From: Cliona cf. orientalis
Taxonomy: Eukaryota > Porifera > Demospongiae > Clionaida > Clionaidae
Reading direction: 5' to 3'
NCBI GenBank assembly: GCA_963930775.1
Contig: OZ005693.1
Span: forward strand, 930,001 to 994,000
Length of the DNA stretch: 64,000 nt
The notes under the pieces: generated by a model
The model's input: only the letters and a program-made list of their open reading frames with translations
Told to the model about the DNA's origin: nothing
Databases searched by the model: none
Position numbers and translations under genes: made by a program
In this document: positions 51,031 to 64,000 of the stretch, piece by piece
Layout: every line of letters starts with the position of its first letter
Position numbering within the stretch: position 1 is the first letter of the stretch

Positions 51031-51468
51031 ACTTCCCATTCCAATAGAAGTAGTATAATTGTAAATTTTTTATCACGAAAGTTTGATCAAACAATGAAAT
51101 TTACAGAAACGTATTATAACACCTTTTATTAGATCCAGCAAATAATTTCATAAATGTTGTGAGTGAAACTATAGGAGATAAAAAGACAAAAAAAAAGTGC
51201 AGGAGAGAATTTCTAAAGATGAAAGAACAATGTCAGACAGGGAGGGTCATGAAAAAGTGAATATTTATACACAGATTACAGACGACATAAGATTACAATA
51301 ATAATATTATTAATGTGATACACATGTAGGATGCAGTACATACAGGAGATACGACATTGGCAGTGAGTCTTGGTGATAGTGTAACGGACAGAGACAATAA
51401 TTTCAAGAAAGAGGGCACAAAGTTTGTATTCAGATGAAGGGAGGGTGTTTGGTATATTGTAGTCATGA

Positions 51469-51511
<43 letters not shown>

Positions 51512-51600
51512 GAGAGAGAGGGACACACTTAGATGAGATTTCAAGCAAGCTCAGGGTCACAAACACACAAAGATTCAACAAAAAGAAAAAAAAGTAAAGG
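51031..51600. other. Convergent spacer, GTF3C6 / BRPF
   Basis: AT-rich 3' flanks of two convergent genes, with a (GA)n tract at 51474-51512. No gene seen. Confidence 0.45.
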
Positions 51601-54600
51601 CTATGAATCGCTGTTACTCGAGTCACTTGTACTCTCCTTGTCTTCTGAGTCAGAATCACCGTTGTCCGATACAATACTACTCAGTTTGGAAGATGATTTT
51701 GATTTTCTAGCTAGGTACTTCTTCGCCCTCTGGTAAGCTTCTTTGACAGAGCGTTTGCTGTTTCCACTCTGAGAGACCTTGAGCATGTCGTAATCCGAGT
51801 CCACTCCCAGCGGCTCAATCTTATCAGGAGGTAACCATTGCCTGAAAACAGGAAAAAAAAATAAAAAAAACCACTGATGTTTCACTACCTCACTCTGCCA
51901 GTATAAGAATATTATAGCTTACCATGTTCTTCTTCCATCAAAGAACCTGACTAGGTAGATAGCCGTGGCGTTCTTGTCTCTCAGCTCCATGACCTCGTCC
52001 GAGGGCGCCTGGATCCTCTCCCCGTTGATGTTCAGGCCCTTCGGAGGGATATCGGGGTCGATGACCTATGGTAGGATAAAAAAAACCAGTCATAGTTTAG
52101 ATGAACAAGGTTCCACTGTAGTTAGCTATACTATTGTGACAAATTCTTTTTTTTTCTGCTCACCAGTGCTGGGTATGGTGGGTAGCCCCTGCACTTTGCC
52201 CAGACGAGGTCCAGCGGTTTTACGTCCGTCCCACTAGCCCCCGCCCCCGATCCATTCACCAGACCATTGATAGTCTTCGATTTCGACACGGTTCCTCCGT
52301 CCGCAGATGAACCAGACTCCAAACGACCCTTTTTCTTACTTTTCTCCGAAGAAGCAGCAGGAGTACCCGTTGAACTTCTCTTACGCTTCTTGCCTCGGGC
52401 CTGCTGCCCTCCTTGGCCTCCCTGTTTCTGCTGAGCAGAGAGATTTCTTGCTGTTAGGTCCTCGATGCTGGTAGCTTTGGGGATTCCCCCTGTTGGGGTG
52501 TCCGAAAGCGGCGATGTCATTTGTTTCTCCTCGATGCTCATGTAGCCCTCGTTCGCTGTCTCATAGACTGATGAACATTTGCTGACTTCTCGAGATATTC
52601 TCCCCATCTCTCTATTTCCAACACCAAGCATACTACTATTTGTACCATTGACGGGAAATTCAGCCTCAGAGGTGCTACTGTATGCTGCGCTGTCTAGTCT
52701 CATTCTGGGCGGAGGCTTGATCTTCCGTTTCGAGCGAGACGCTTGTTGTGACCTCGATCCCCCTGACGGCTGCCTTCTTTTCGACTTAAACTGCTGCCTT
52801 GGTCGACGATTTGATCTATTCCTAGAGGAGGAGGGGGCCAAGGTGGCCAAGTTTTCTTTGTGTCGCCCACGGGCTCTCTTTTGTGGTGAGGTGCTCACTC
52901 TCGAGTTTGTCTCGTTGTCTCTTCTTCTCTCCTCCTCTTCATCGCTACTGCTGCTGGAGCTCTCGCTCGAATTCTCATCATCGGAATCAGTGTTAGAATC
53001 AGCATCTAGTGGGAGATAGATAGATCTAGAATCAATTCTAGAAAATTTCAATGGATACGGCAGACAAAGTGTGCCAGATTCACTCAAGAGGGGGCAAATA
53101 ATTAGTGCCAAATTCCAGGGGGAGGGATCCAAATACAGTCTAAGGGGGAAGCACCCTTACCCCCTAAAATATATCCTTGGTAACAGCTTAAACAGTTAAA
53201 AAAAAAGGTCACAGGTGGATGAAAATTTCCTTACCTTCCACGCTGATTCTAATCCCATGGGGAGACTTGATGTTTGTTGCTGACTCAGCATTACTAGTGG
53301 CAGCAGCTGCTGTGTGGCTGAGCAGTAGCCCCGACTCTCCCGCTGGTCCCGCTCCTCCGGGGTGATGGGTGTGGTGGGCCGTCTGGAGGGGGTGGGACAA
53401 TCCCTATCAATAATAGATAGATAGGTAGATAAAAAATAACTCAAGTATAATAATTATATACACATGTAACTTAACAAAGTCCCAGACAGCTCATTAAAAT
53501 TAATTCTACTGGGAGTGGCCTGGGAATGACACTATTACTATGTACATGCAGATACCGTAGATTGCGAAATTTTTGCCGTTAGAAAATTTTCATCGATGAC
53601 CTTTTCCGACGAAAATTAAACACACGAAATATTTTGTATAATGAATGTCAACTGATACCTATTTTGATCGCTAAAGTCTGGCGACGAAATTTAGACTAAG
53701 TGAAAAATTTACAAACGAAATATTTTACCAGCGAAAATATCCCGATCTACGGTAACTGATTCTCTCCAAAAAAAAAAAAAAGAAGATTTTCTTGATCCAC
53801 TCACACCACTGCTCAAGCATTACCTGTACCTGTGTGTTTGTCTGTTGCATCTCTTGTTGTGAGGCTGCCCTCTCCTCCAGCCTTATCCCAGAGTGAGACA
53901 GGATCTGCTGTCTGCTCGGCGTTAGACGGAGGCTCCCGTGAAGAACGTGGCACGCCAGCTCCTCCGCGTTCCTTGGGATACTGGCTGCTCGTTGTCTCCG
54001 TGGGGGTGGGGTACCATGCTCGTCTGATTCTGTGTGTGCATGATGGTGTATGACAATGTTCGTGTGTGCATGATATGAGTTGGAGGGGGGGGGGGTTTAA
54101 ATCACTTAAGCCAGTGCATGTTAAGCAGTGAAATTAATATATCTTGATTGAAGGTGGAGCTTAGATACGTAAGATTTTCCAAAATAGCTGCCTTGGGGGT
54201 TAGGGGTGGGGGGATGCTACACTGCTTTGGCCAAAAGTATGAAAACGTCAATGTCTCATCTGTCAGTGACTGACCAGATATCTTTCTCTCCAGCTTCATC
54301 TGTCTCTTGAGAGCCTGGATCTCTCTCTTCAGGTTCTTCTCCCTCCTCTTCTTAGCAAACCCAGAGTACTGAACTGGAACCATCTCCAGCTTCTCCTGAA
54401 GAATCTCAACCTGGGACAAAAAAATCATGTTTTCAAAATTTTCCTACTGTTAGTGATAGACTGAGCAAAACTTTCTGCCAGTATTGATAAGTTATTATAG
54501 TCAAGGCCAGAATAAAGATATTGTATGAGGACACACCATGTTTACTAAGCCTATTGATGGTTCGTGTCAAAGGGTATACAGATGAAACGATTTGAAAGTG

Positions 54601-56325
54601 AAAGGCCATGACAACGAGTATAAACAATCAAAATGTCATAATATGTGCATAGTGAGATTTTTTTTGGTATTGAAATATTGAAGGGGGGAGATGATCACTG
54701 AACTGACATACACGTAACACTGTTGCTCACCTGTTCATCGAGAGAGAGGCTGGCTGTGCTGCTCAGTCGCCTGTTACGAGGACCAGAGGACGACAAAAAC
54801 ACTTTATCATCTGAAACAAGAATACGAAAATTTAATATTATTATAATGACAAGGATTTTTCAGCCTAACTGTCTCTATTGGGGGGGGGGGGGGGGGGGGG
54901 GGGGAACATATTCCCTATCTAAAATACTTACAGTACATTTGATATGTACTTAATGGTGTATCTACCCCAAATGACACCCCTAACTTAGCCACACCCACCA
55001 TTGTCTCCGTTTTCGTCAAAGAGTATCGGCTCCTTGAGTAGCACCTCCTCCAGTGACGATGGAGTGAGGGGAGGGGGCTCCTGAACCTCGGGGTTGTGCA
55101 TACCAGTCGCCAGGTCAACTAGAGCACTCTCCATCAATCGCTCAACATCATCAATCATCTTATGACCTAGAATTATTAGTAGGAATAAGATTTTAATATA
55201 GATATGAAGGGGAGGGAGAGAGAGAGAGACAAACAGAGGGGGAGGAGAGAGAGAGATAAAGAGAGAGAGTATGCATACCTGCTTCCTTGATCCTGAGAGC
55301 AGCCCTGTAGTAGATCGTGTCCTTCTGGTTGTAGATGGTAGCGTTGTGCCAGACGAGGTAGAAGTCTTTCTTGAAGTCGTGAAGAGTGTGGTACTCGTTT
55401 GCCTCCAGTTTCTTCTTCATGGTCGTAAAATCCATCGGGTTCTTGATGACATCAAGGTAGTCAGGCACCTGGAGGAGGGAGAAAGTGTGGATTCACCCAA
55501 CAATACCTCACTAGTAGGTATCAAGTTTACTTGCCCAAACCACAGCCATCTGTCAGTGTCACTAGCTGACTACCACAACTCTCCAATGGCTGCCTCATTC
55601 GTCAACACAACTAACTACCTACAGAAGTCTACCATATTAGGTTTTTTTTGCAGTGAGTAGCCATCTCTCTCTTCCTCTATGCCAGCATCAGAGCTGATAG
55701 TATCTATCTCTGAATAATTTCAGATCAGGGCTGTGCATGCTATCAGAAATGTCACTATAGTACTCCATGTACATATACATGTACAAACATGACCCCAAAT
55801 CTTTGATTAGATAGAGTACAACAGTGATCTGCTAAAAACTCCTTTTTTCTTCTAAACAACAACTAACCTCATCCACAGACACTGGTTCGGCAAAGATGTC
55901 CGCAGGGTCCTTTCTCCTCAGTCTCTCGATCATCCTCCGAATGAGCGTGTTGAGCGGCTTCATCTGCAGCTCCTTGATGCTCTGCACCATCTTGAGGTGC
56001 TCTCTCTTCAGCTTCTCTCTCTTCCTGATCAGCTCAATGAGCATCCGTGCTCTCTCTAGATCGTGGCGTAAGTTCTTCCAGTGGGTCAGCTGCTCAGCCA
56101 GCACCTCTCTCTCCTCTTCTGTCAAATTCTGAAGGTTTTTTTTTTGGTGTGTATGCAAGATTGTATGTGTGGAGGGAGATGTTTGTAAAATTTAACTAAG
56201 GAGAACAACTCTTTTTTAAGGGACGGAATCTTAAGGAAGGCTGGTTGGATCACTGAGTTTCTACTACACTGATGGTAATGATACATTCTTGTGGTGGTGG
56301 GGGTATTCCCTCAGGAATTTCTTCC

Positions 56326-56373
<48 letters not shown>

Positions 56374-59300
56374 ACTTACAGCTGTGGGTCTCTGTCCTTT
56401 CGAGGATGCCTGTAGCCTGCGCAGGAGAGGCACTCCGTTGCGAGACTGTCTCTTCAACTTCCAGTAGCTGACCAGTTTGGGAATGAACTGAGACTTCTTG
56501 AGAAGGCTCACTCGACTGATAATCCTCTCCAATCTGTATATACAGGCGAAAAGAAGCAGGGGCAGAGTTCATAAAGGGCACAGTTGAGAACAAGAAAAAA
56601 AATCATGGGAATTGAGTATTCACAAAATTTAATTAAAGACAGCAGATGTATATTGAGTGGAAGGTAGAAAAATTCGATATCACATTTATAGGTAGATTCG
56701 TTGACCTTAAACCATTTATACCTATTAGTCATAAAAGGGTAACACAGTTCATGGTGTGATTGCCAGCTATAAGCAAGGTTAGGTTATAAGTAGCTATAGG
56801 TATTGCTACATAACAGAACATCTCCTAAGCTGCTAAAGTGAGGTATTTATCACATTCCTAGGGTCAGATTTTTATCATCACGTTTGAGTAACTCCATCAA
56901 TATCCATCCACTGCCCCCACATACACATACACACACACGAAATTCAATTATCAGAGTTTTATATTTTAGTTTTAATAATAATTCTTATTTGTATCCAAAA
57001 CAGTCGCCTAAAATCATAACAATAGTACTCACGATATTGACTGTACTCTCAGCTACTAAAAACATAAAGATTAAAAATTACTCTCTCTTCCCTCCCTCCC
57101 TCTCTCTCTCTCTCTCTCCCTCTCATACTACTCTGATGTGCATTTCCTGCTATATACCCAACATGTTTAATTTTTGTGTAATTTAATTGCACTTTTCCTT
57201 CTTCCCATTGCTCAACACCCAGCATCACCAATGAAACCTCACCTTAACACAAACACCATACCACACCTGAACAACCCCAACACACTGCATATTATAATAT
57301 TATAGTTACCCACAGCTGTGGTATGCTATATGTGTGTACTATGAGTGTGTGCATCCAGTGAAAGAAAAAAAAAAGCTGAAAGATGTAAAAATCAATGTTA
57401 TTTTTACCAACTTTGGGGCAACCATTTCCACCTGGCCACACTATAATAATATCATCATTATTACCAAGGACTTATGAACTAAGTGAACAGTGCAAAAAAG
57501 TTGAGCTACCCACATACAATCTAGGTAGGCATCTAAGCCTTAAGATTTAGGCGTGGTAATTTTTCTATGCTCTCTGCTTTGTTTTATTGTTTCCTCTCAC
57601 CTGTGCTGTGGTACATAGGGGATATTGACGACAGGCTGGTTGGCGGTGGGCTTCTTCACTACTGATGAACTCTGAACCTTCCCGATGACATCATCGCTGC
57701 CCTCCCTGTCCTGACGAGCAGGGGTCTCCCCTTCACCACCACCAGCTTCACTCCCCTCCCCAGCGTCCCCCTTCACAGCATCACCAGCCTCCTCTCCTTC
57801 TCCCTCGTTGTCACTAGCCGTCTCTTTCTCCTCGTTCCCCTCACCGCTGCCTTGCTTGCCTAAAAAAATTATTGACGAAAAATTAATGTCAATCCAAAAA
57901 ATTTTTATGTATATAGAAACAGAAATACAGTGGAACCTATCTATTTATACATGGGCTGAAAATCAGTGGTTGTAATAGAGTGGTGGCTGCTTTAAAATGA
58001 TGTGTATTGTATGGAGCTTCAGCACAGTGACCAACCCACTGTTAAAGAATCGAATAACTGCTAAATCTTATGTGCTATTATGCATAAATGCTGTACAAAT
58101 GATGTACATGTACACTACCTGTACGAGAGAGATAGCAAGAAGCCTTTTTTTACACGCACAAAGGAACAATGTATACAAAACAAGTCTTTGATGTGTACAC
58201 TATGAGCTAAAATACAGTCAACCCGATGATTAAACAAAGATAATGAACTCTACAGTTCACTTGAATGCTTATCCATTATGAAATATTATTGTAAATGATC
58301 ACATTTTTTCAGTAACCAATACCAGTCTACCTTATCCACTATGCATACACTAGTACTAGAAACCACTCTAAGAACCACTCTATTATGTACAAGATTTTGT
58401 TTTGCAATTTCATCTTAATGATGATAAAACTATAAAATTAATACAACATTATAGCACTAATAGTATTGTCTTACCTTTGGCTGCAGCGGCCGCCGCCGCC
58501 TTCTCTCTCGCTAGTCTCTCCTTCTTCCTCTTGACGGAGGGAGGGGTGTGGGTATCGCAGTATGCCGTCTTCCTCACCTCTCCGCCCTTAATCAGCTCCA
58601 CCTTCATGTGCAGGCCAGCCAGTTGAGCACACGTCACGTGGAACGCCACGTAACAATTTGCCTTGGTGCACTGGATACAAGCACCCATCCGCTTGTGGCA
58701 GATGTAGCAGGTGAGTTTCCAGCGGGCTGGGGGGATGTCGCTGATTCCGTCGATTGGCTCAAGAAAGACCGGATTTGCGAATTGCACTTCAGGGATCCAG
58801 ATCGCACAGATGACGTGGGCCCATTTTGAGTCGATGGTCTGCTTGAAGGCTCCGCCCTTGTTGGGACACAGGACGCAGTCCACGCCCCTCGAGGGGGACT
58901 GGAGACATCTGCGACAGAGCCACTGACCCTCGGGAATGTACGGAACACCGTAGCACTCTTGGTGGACTGCCAAATTGCACATATCGCAGAAAAGGATGGC
59001 ATTGGTATTGTGGCATTCGCCGTCGTTGCAGATGCAGCACACGGCATTTTCGTCGATGTTGTACATGTTATTCGATTCCACACCAGGCCCGGTCATGTGA
59101 CTCTCGAAGAAGCACTCCTTTTCGAGTCGATCCATGAGAATTTCGAAGACTTCCTGAGGTACAGCCGTGAGCCCGAGACTTTTTCGATCTTCGTTGACGA
59201 GTGAAAGCCACTGGTAGTCTTCCTCGTCCATGTCGTATTCGATGGTTTCGTCGAGATCTTCAGCACTCTGCTCCACGAATCGGTAGTAGGATGACTCACG

Positions 59301-59939
59301 AGGTGGGGCATCAGTGAATTCCAAATTCTCCAAAACGGTGACTTCGATTTTCGGCAAGGTCGACGATTCTTCTCCCTCCTTTCCAGGTGCCTTCAGCTGC
59401 TTCGATTTCCGCTTGCCTTTGTTTTTCGATTTCGATGACCACTTTCCTCGGTTCTGTTGGCTCTCGCCCTTTGACCCCTTTGCGGCCGCCGCCTTCCCTC
59501 GTCTCTGCGGCGTCCTCGGACCAGTTCCCGTCGACCCACGCTGGTCGTTAGTGCTACCCCCTAAATCAACAGACTCCGCCCCCTCTTCGTCGTCGCTATG
59601 CAACGACACGTCGAGGTTGTGATCAATCTCCACCCGTTTGTAGCAATGTTCGAACTCCATTTCAACCAGACGTTGAGCTTCTGCCCATGTTAGATCCCGA
59701 CGTGGTCCCTTGCGCCGAATCAACGAACTTCCAGGTGATCCAGGGGGCTTGGGGCTTCCTTGGGGCGTGTCCTCACCAGTTAGACACCGTGGGCCTTTAC
59801 ACGCAGGCCCTGTCTTTCCCATGTGGTAGAGGATCCCTGTCACACTGCGGTACTCCTTTTGACAGACTGGGCAAGGGTAGGGAGGTTTTCTACCTCTCAG
59901 GGCCTGGGCTAGTTCAGATTGTGGATCAAGACTCTCCAT
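51601..59939 (-). CDS. BRPF1: BRPF-type PHD-bromodomain-PWWP chromatin protein
   Basis: BRPF proteins are scaffolds of MYST histone acetyltransferase complexes. Thirteen exons on the minus strand: 59939-58475, 57859-57601, 56533-56380, 56128-55868, 55468-55279, 55166-54999, 54810-54731, 54410-54275, 54029-53830, 53403-53235, 53005-52164, 52065-51923, 51841-51601, giving about 1435 residues. Domains in order: N-terminal zinc finger ([18 protein letters not shown], 23-40); EPL1-like region about 190-290; PHD1 300-347 ([20 protein letters not shown]); zinc knuckle 355-390; PHD2 411-464; helical [20 protein letters not shown]; bromodomain ([20 protein letters not shown], with [13 protein letters not shown] carrying the acetyl-lysine Asn); basic Ser-rich linker; and PWWP at the C-terminus ([40 protein letters not shown]). 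It is longer than human BRPF1 because of extended linkers. It could equally be the single ancestor of BRPF1, BRPF2 (BRD1) and BRPF3. Confidence 0.94.
53553..53754. mobile_element. MITE-like element, TACCGTAGATCGGG family, copy 2
   Basis: A 202-bp element in a BRPF intron, in opposite orientation to the copy at 32652-32853 and the same length. It ends CCCGATCTACGGTA, with inverted termini. No coding capacity. Confidence 0.8.
54880..54904 (+). repeat. Poly-G run (25 G) in BRPF intron
   Basis: Uninterrupted G tract on the plus strand, read as C25 in the BRPF pre-mRNA. Length probably unreliable. Confidence 0.9.
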
Positions 59940-60501
59940 GATTTTTTCGTTCTTTCCGATGATTCACTGCTTTGTATGCTCACATTGGACGGCTATTTGC
60001 CTCCAGGCACTTATCAATGGGCCATAGGTGAGTGGAAAATGGGCCCTCAGGAGCTAAGAAGCTTATCTGTCACCTTTTGTTGCCTTACGTGTTCTTTGGA
60101 CGATTTTGCTTACGATATCGAGTGCTGTCGAAATTTTCGCGGTGCTTACTGTTCGAGAAGGGTAGTCCCTTTACGAGATGAACGGTAGGATCCAGGAATT
60201 TCGCAAAACAACAAGGTTACTCCTCAAAATTCAAATTGGCGGCCATTTTCCACCTACAAAGTGATGTCATATGACAGACACGTGCAATCAATAATAATAA
60301 TAATTATTTTTCCAGTGTAGACCACACCCACACTTCCGGTACCTAAATCCCGCAAAAGGTCAAAAAGTGCAGTCACGGCCCTGACCATGATGGTTCCTTG
60401 ATGAACGGAAGTGGTTCGATACTTCGCATCCTCCTCGCTCGAAAAGGCTCTTTACAACTCTAGTATTTCTTCAATCACAACACGAAGGAAGGTTACAAGC
60501 G
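59940..60501. promoter_or_regulatory. Divergent spacer, BRPF / ALAS
   Basis: 560 bp between the two start codons, including untranslated leaders of both genes. A short AATAATAATAAT tract lies near 60295. No TATA box in a convincing position. No gene seen. Confidence 0.5.
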
Positions 60502-63500
60502 ATGAGTTTGTCTGTCGCTGCGAAGTGTCCGTTTCTTGGTCGCGTATCGTCGAATTTTCTCCAACACTCCGGCAGCTCGCTGGGGATGTACGGGCAGACA
60601 TGCCCCGTGATGTCCAAGCTGTTTCACACAGCCATCAATAGCGCTAAGGGGACCGTGGGAGCTAGTGGCAAGAAGGCCCTCAATCTCGGTAAGTAGTTTT
60701 TCAAAATCAAGTGTTTGTGGTCAAATTAGTAGTAGTACAGTGGTATATCAGCTCCTCCCATTATAAATTTTGATAATATAATTTTCTCCCTTTTCCCTCT
60801 GGTTGTATTTTCCACGATAAGAAACTCGAATTAATTTTTTTTTTTCTTTTCTTCAACAGAACGTTTCTATCATGCCGCCCACCCTAATGGTCACAAGAGC
60901 TCTAGTGCCGCTGTGTCTGGTGGCGTGACCAAGTGCCCATTTCGTGCCGCGCTCCAAGCGAAGAAATCCCTGCACACTTCGAGCGCTACCTCTGTACCCC
61001 CGGCCGTTCAGACCAGGACCCAAGGAGAGGAGGAGACCAAGAGGATGGAAAGAAGAAACGAGACCAATATCAATGACGAAGGCCATCGATGCAAGTGTGT
61101 GGTGGATGGGCTGGCACCCAAAGGTACGTGCATGTATGTGTATGCATATTAGTTACTCTAAGATGTTTGGAACACGGTCAAGAAGATGTGCAAACAATGT
61201 GATAAATACGTGTGCTTTGCGGGAAATTAATGAGGAACGTCATGCATATTAACTCCATCATGTCTCAGAGAGTACAGCGAGTTTGATGATCATATTGAAA
61301 TTTGTTGAGGCATCTACATAATATTCTATCTCACGTTTATGATGTTTCATTAGGCAAATATTGACACCTGCTGACACATGTACATACACATACATGTACA
61401 TTTTGTATACTCACACAGGGAAGTGTCCCTTCCGTTGGAGTGACTTTATTGCCGGCAGCGTGAAGGAATCGGTGATGAAGGCTTTCGGCCCTTATACCCC
61501 AGCCCAATCATTACAGGAGGTCCCCCTTGATGGTACGTACACGTTCATTGTTATCACGTGACTACATGAGCATAATACCATATAGCCGGAAATATTGGTG
61601 GGAATTAAATTTGGTGGTTGAGCCCAAAATCGCTATTGCAAGAATATTAGCAGATTTAAATTTGGCAGTTCGGTACAGGAATGCCATACATATATATGCG
61701 AGTAGGAAATTTTGGCGGATTTTAATTTGGTGATTGTAACATAGACCGCCAAATCGCCAAATTTTCCGGCTATACAGTAATATTATTTCAGTGCCTCCAT
61801 GCATTAAAATCTCTATGCCATTGATAGCCCTATCACATATACGTTTGCATGAGTGACTGACTTGCATTCCTGTATGATGCCCATGGGGGCAGTAATTAGC
61901 AGTGTAACCTTACTCTATTCAATGCTCATTCCAAAGGGCCATACTGATAGGTGTGGCCCTGCTAAGGAATTACCCTGCTATGATTTGTGTCTAGGGAGGG
62001 GAGCAGAATCTGAATACTGTGCTTTGTAGCAATGGAAGAATTGGTATCAAAATTTAGGCATTAAACTAGGTGACTGTTATTTATCTGCAAGAAATAGTAA
62101 ACAAATTCTGCCAGTTTTGACCGTACAACTTGAAAAATGGTTCTAATCTCTCCTCCTTTCTCTCTCTCTGTCTGCATTCCTTGCTGAGATCAATCGTGTC
62201 TCGTAAAAGAGCAAACCACACTTCAAATGGGGGCACCTCTGTGTGCTGATTTGGCGTAAAATGGTGGTCATGTCCATGTTGCTCAGTGTCTGTGGGGAGA
62301 AAGAATTAGCTGTTCTTTGTGTGAACGTGGTGCCGTATCTCATATTTACACTATCAATCAACAGGTTTTGGGTTTTGGGTGGCTACAAGCGTCTAGCGTG
62401 TGCAAAATAGGGTCCCCCCTGAGATCTCTCATACTGCTCCACAGTTGCCAACTTACAGAAAAATAGAAAAAAAAATACCCCGGTATCGTGGTCATGTTTA
62501 TTTTATGCCACTGCCATCCTAATATCCTCAAACAGCCGTCCTTGTATAGAAGAGTGTTTGGTTTCACTATAGTAGATGTGCATGTAGATCCTTCATGCAT
62601 ATTATGAGTAAACTGCGACTCACTTTGAAGATACTGATCCATATTAAGAACATTTTATATTTTTGTCTTTCTAGTACGTGTATCCCTTGGCTCTTTGTGT
62701 GTCATAAATATTATTCAAGTTAGCCAGTGAGCACTTGAAATAAGGAATACTATAGGATGAGAGTGGTTGCAAACACTGAGTGCCCCTTAGCCAAGTAGGA
62801 AGCCATCTTCTCCATATCTCACAGAAGCCAAAGCCAGACATATGCTCATGAATCTCTGCGCATACATCCTGTGCTGTGACCATATCTGGACCCCATGAAT
62901 ATGAGTCCTGCACTAGTAGAGTTTTAGATGGATAGAGAGGAAAGAGGGAAGAGGGGAGGGAGGTGGTAGGGAAAGGATGTCACTTTATTTTGTTTAAGGG
63001 CTGCTGTGTGGTGTAAATAGAGTGAGGGATGGCCCATAATGGATGTGCCTATTATAGCCGGCCGCTTCAGCCTTGGTCATGTGCTAAGCACACGCTATCA
63101 ACACTACCTAGGTAGCTCTATTGTGTGTGGTTTGTTTAGGTGAGAGAGGTAGAGGAAGAAAGACAATGGCCTTATTAGTAGGCTACTCCTAGCTCCTTAG
63201 CATTGCCATTGTTGTCCCAATTGACTTGCTTCATGCACATAACCGTGCTTAATCTTCCTCTTGTCTACCTTAGAAATTGCTCTAAAATTAGTAACATGCA
63301 TGATACACATGCTGCATAGTATTTATAAAGATACCAAAATTATGCTAAAATTCTGCATAAAGTTCAGTTGTGTGATATAAAATAAATCTGGATTCATTAT
63401 TACTCTCTCTCTCACTCCTTTCTTAAGGTGATGGTAATCTTGACTATGACACCTTCTTCAAGAGCAAGATCAAGGCAAAGATGGAGGACAACTCTTACCG

Positions 63501-63659
63501 TCGGTTCCGTATCCTGGCCCGATCCTCTGACCGCACCCCCACGGCCAAGCAGTTCAATGATACGTCAATTAGGGTGAAAGATGGCAGGGACATCACTGTC
63601 TGGTGCAGTAACGACTACCTGGGCATGAGCAAGCACCCTGAAGTCATCAAGGCAACACT
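60502..63659 (+). CDS. ALAS1: 5-aminolevulinate synthase, 5' part of gene
   Basis: Catalyses glycine plus succinyl-CoA to 5-aminolevulinate in mitochondria, the first step of heme synthesis. Exons 60502-60688, 60860-61123, 61419-61532 and 63428-63659 are in phase and encode the first 265 or so residues; the gene continues past the window. The N-terminal part is a mitochondrial presequence with four heme-regulatory-type Cys-Pro motifs: AAKCPFLG, GQTCPVMS, VTKCPFRA and GKCPFRWS. The catalytic domain begins with YDTFFKSKIKAKMEDNSYRR, followed by VWCSNDYLGMSKHPEVIKAT, the classic start of the PLP-dependent alpha-oxoamine synthase fold. The third intron is 1.9 kb and carries a MITE. Animals outside vertebrates usually have a single ALAS gene; the symbol is by similarity only. 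Confidence 0.95.
61576..61779. mobile_element. MITE-like element, second copy of the 4130-4353 family
   Basis: Starts TACCATATAGCCGGAAATAT and ends TTTTCCGGCTATACAGTA, so both termini are kept. The interior matches 4130-4353 over GTTGAGCCCAAAA, CGCTATTGCAAGAATATT and ATATATGCGAGTAG. It lies in the third ALAS intron. Confidence 0.8.
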
Positions 63660-64000
63660 GTGAGTAAAGGAATCAGTTTTGTTGATTTCAGGGGGGAAAT
63701 GGATTTTCATGTGTAATTGCCCATGCCGCTATATGTTGATGTTTATCCCATTTGAAGTAATTCCTACTACTACATTACATTTCACATTCAGTTGTAGTAC
63801 TACAGACATTGTTGATCACATGTTAGTCTTCGGTCCCCTTTAAGTTAAGCAATAGTAGAGCTGTGTATTTGGGATGGTGAAATAATAAATATTATTATTG
63901 TGCAAATAAAGTCATGTGTCAGGCAGCTTTCAGTGTTGCAAACTAGCTATTGTATGACCACTCTGCTTATCTTTGGCCAAATCTATTTACCCTGCATGAT
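63660..64000 (+). other. Start of an ALAS intron
   Basis: Begins with donor gtgagt (from 63660) and runs to the window end without an acceptor that continues the reading frame. Nothing else seen. Confidence 0.6.

Overview
This window is nuclear DNA from an animal, most likely a sponge or another early-branching metazoan. The genes are split by many short GT-AG introns and encode metazoan proteins: gamma-COP, vezatin, DPM3, CPT1, FAM50/XAP5, an SNX9-type sorting nexin, TFIIIC subunit 6, BRPF and ALAS. They are densely packed, often in divergent or convergent pairs. Intergenic and intronic DNA is rich in short inverted-repeat elements, minisatellites and CT/GA or poly-G runs. The sponge assignment is inference from compactness and gene style; no ribosomal or mitochondrial marker is present.

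Layout. 1-3306 (+): 3' part of the gamma-COP gene. 3.3-7.2 kb: repeat-rich DNA with three TATA-like boxes and two tandem arrays. 7271-8458 (+): a single-exon gene for a nuclear-looking, possibly glycosyltransferase-like protein. 9547-14273 (-): vezatin, paired with DPM3 (14334-14822, +) across about 60 bp. 14916-25610 (-): three intronless, head-to-tail genes for secreted GH78 alpha-L-rhamnosidase-like enzymes, each with two SUEL-type (rhamnose/galactose-binding) lectin domains. 26007-33888 (+): carnitine palmitoyltransferase 1. 34449-36421 (+): FAM50/XAP5. 36759-48370 (+): an SH3-PX-BAR sorting nexin with a very long disordered tail and an antisense tRNA-Arg(CCT) in an intron. 48888-49966 (-): a small coiled-coil protein I do not recognise. 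50144-51030 (+): GTF3C6. 51601-59939 (-): BRPF-type chromatin reader. 60502 to beyond the window (+): 5-aminolevulinate synthase.

Most genes are unrelated housekeeping loci that happen to be neighbours. The exception is the rhamnosidase triplet. It combines an enzyme family known mainly from microbes, nearly complete in its visible motifs, with lectin domains of the rhamnose-binding type. One lectin lies inside the enzyme's C-terminal sandwich and the other at the C-terminus. The three copies look like a tandem expansion with sequence exchange in their 3' parts. This is the strongest candidate for an undescribed system here, plausibly secreted processing of rhamnose-containing glycans from food or symbionts (inference).

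At least six short non-autonomous elements from four sequence families begin or end with the same TACCGTA-like terminus, and a separate 14-base motif (GGTAAAGGTCGTCA) recurs across the window. Exon boundaries were assigned by eye from GT-AG sites, reading-frame continuity and remembered family similarity. Most junctions keep phase, but no transcript evidence was available.
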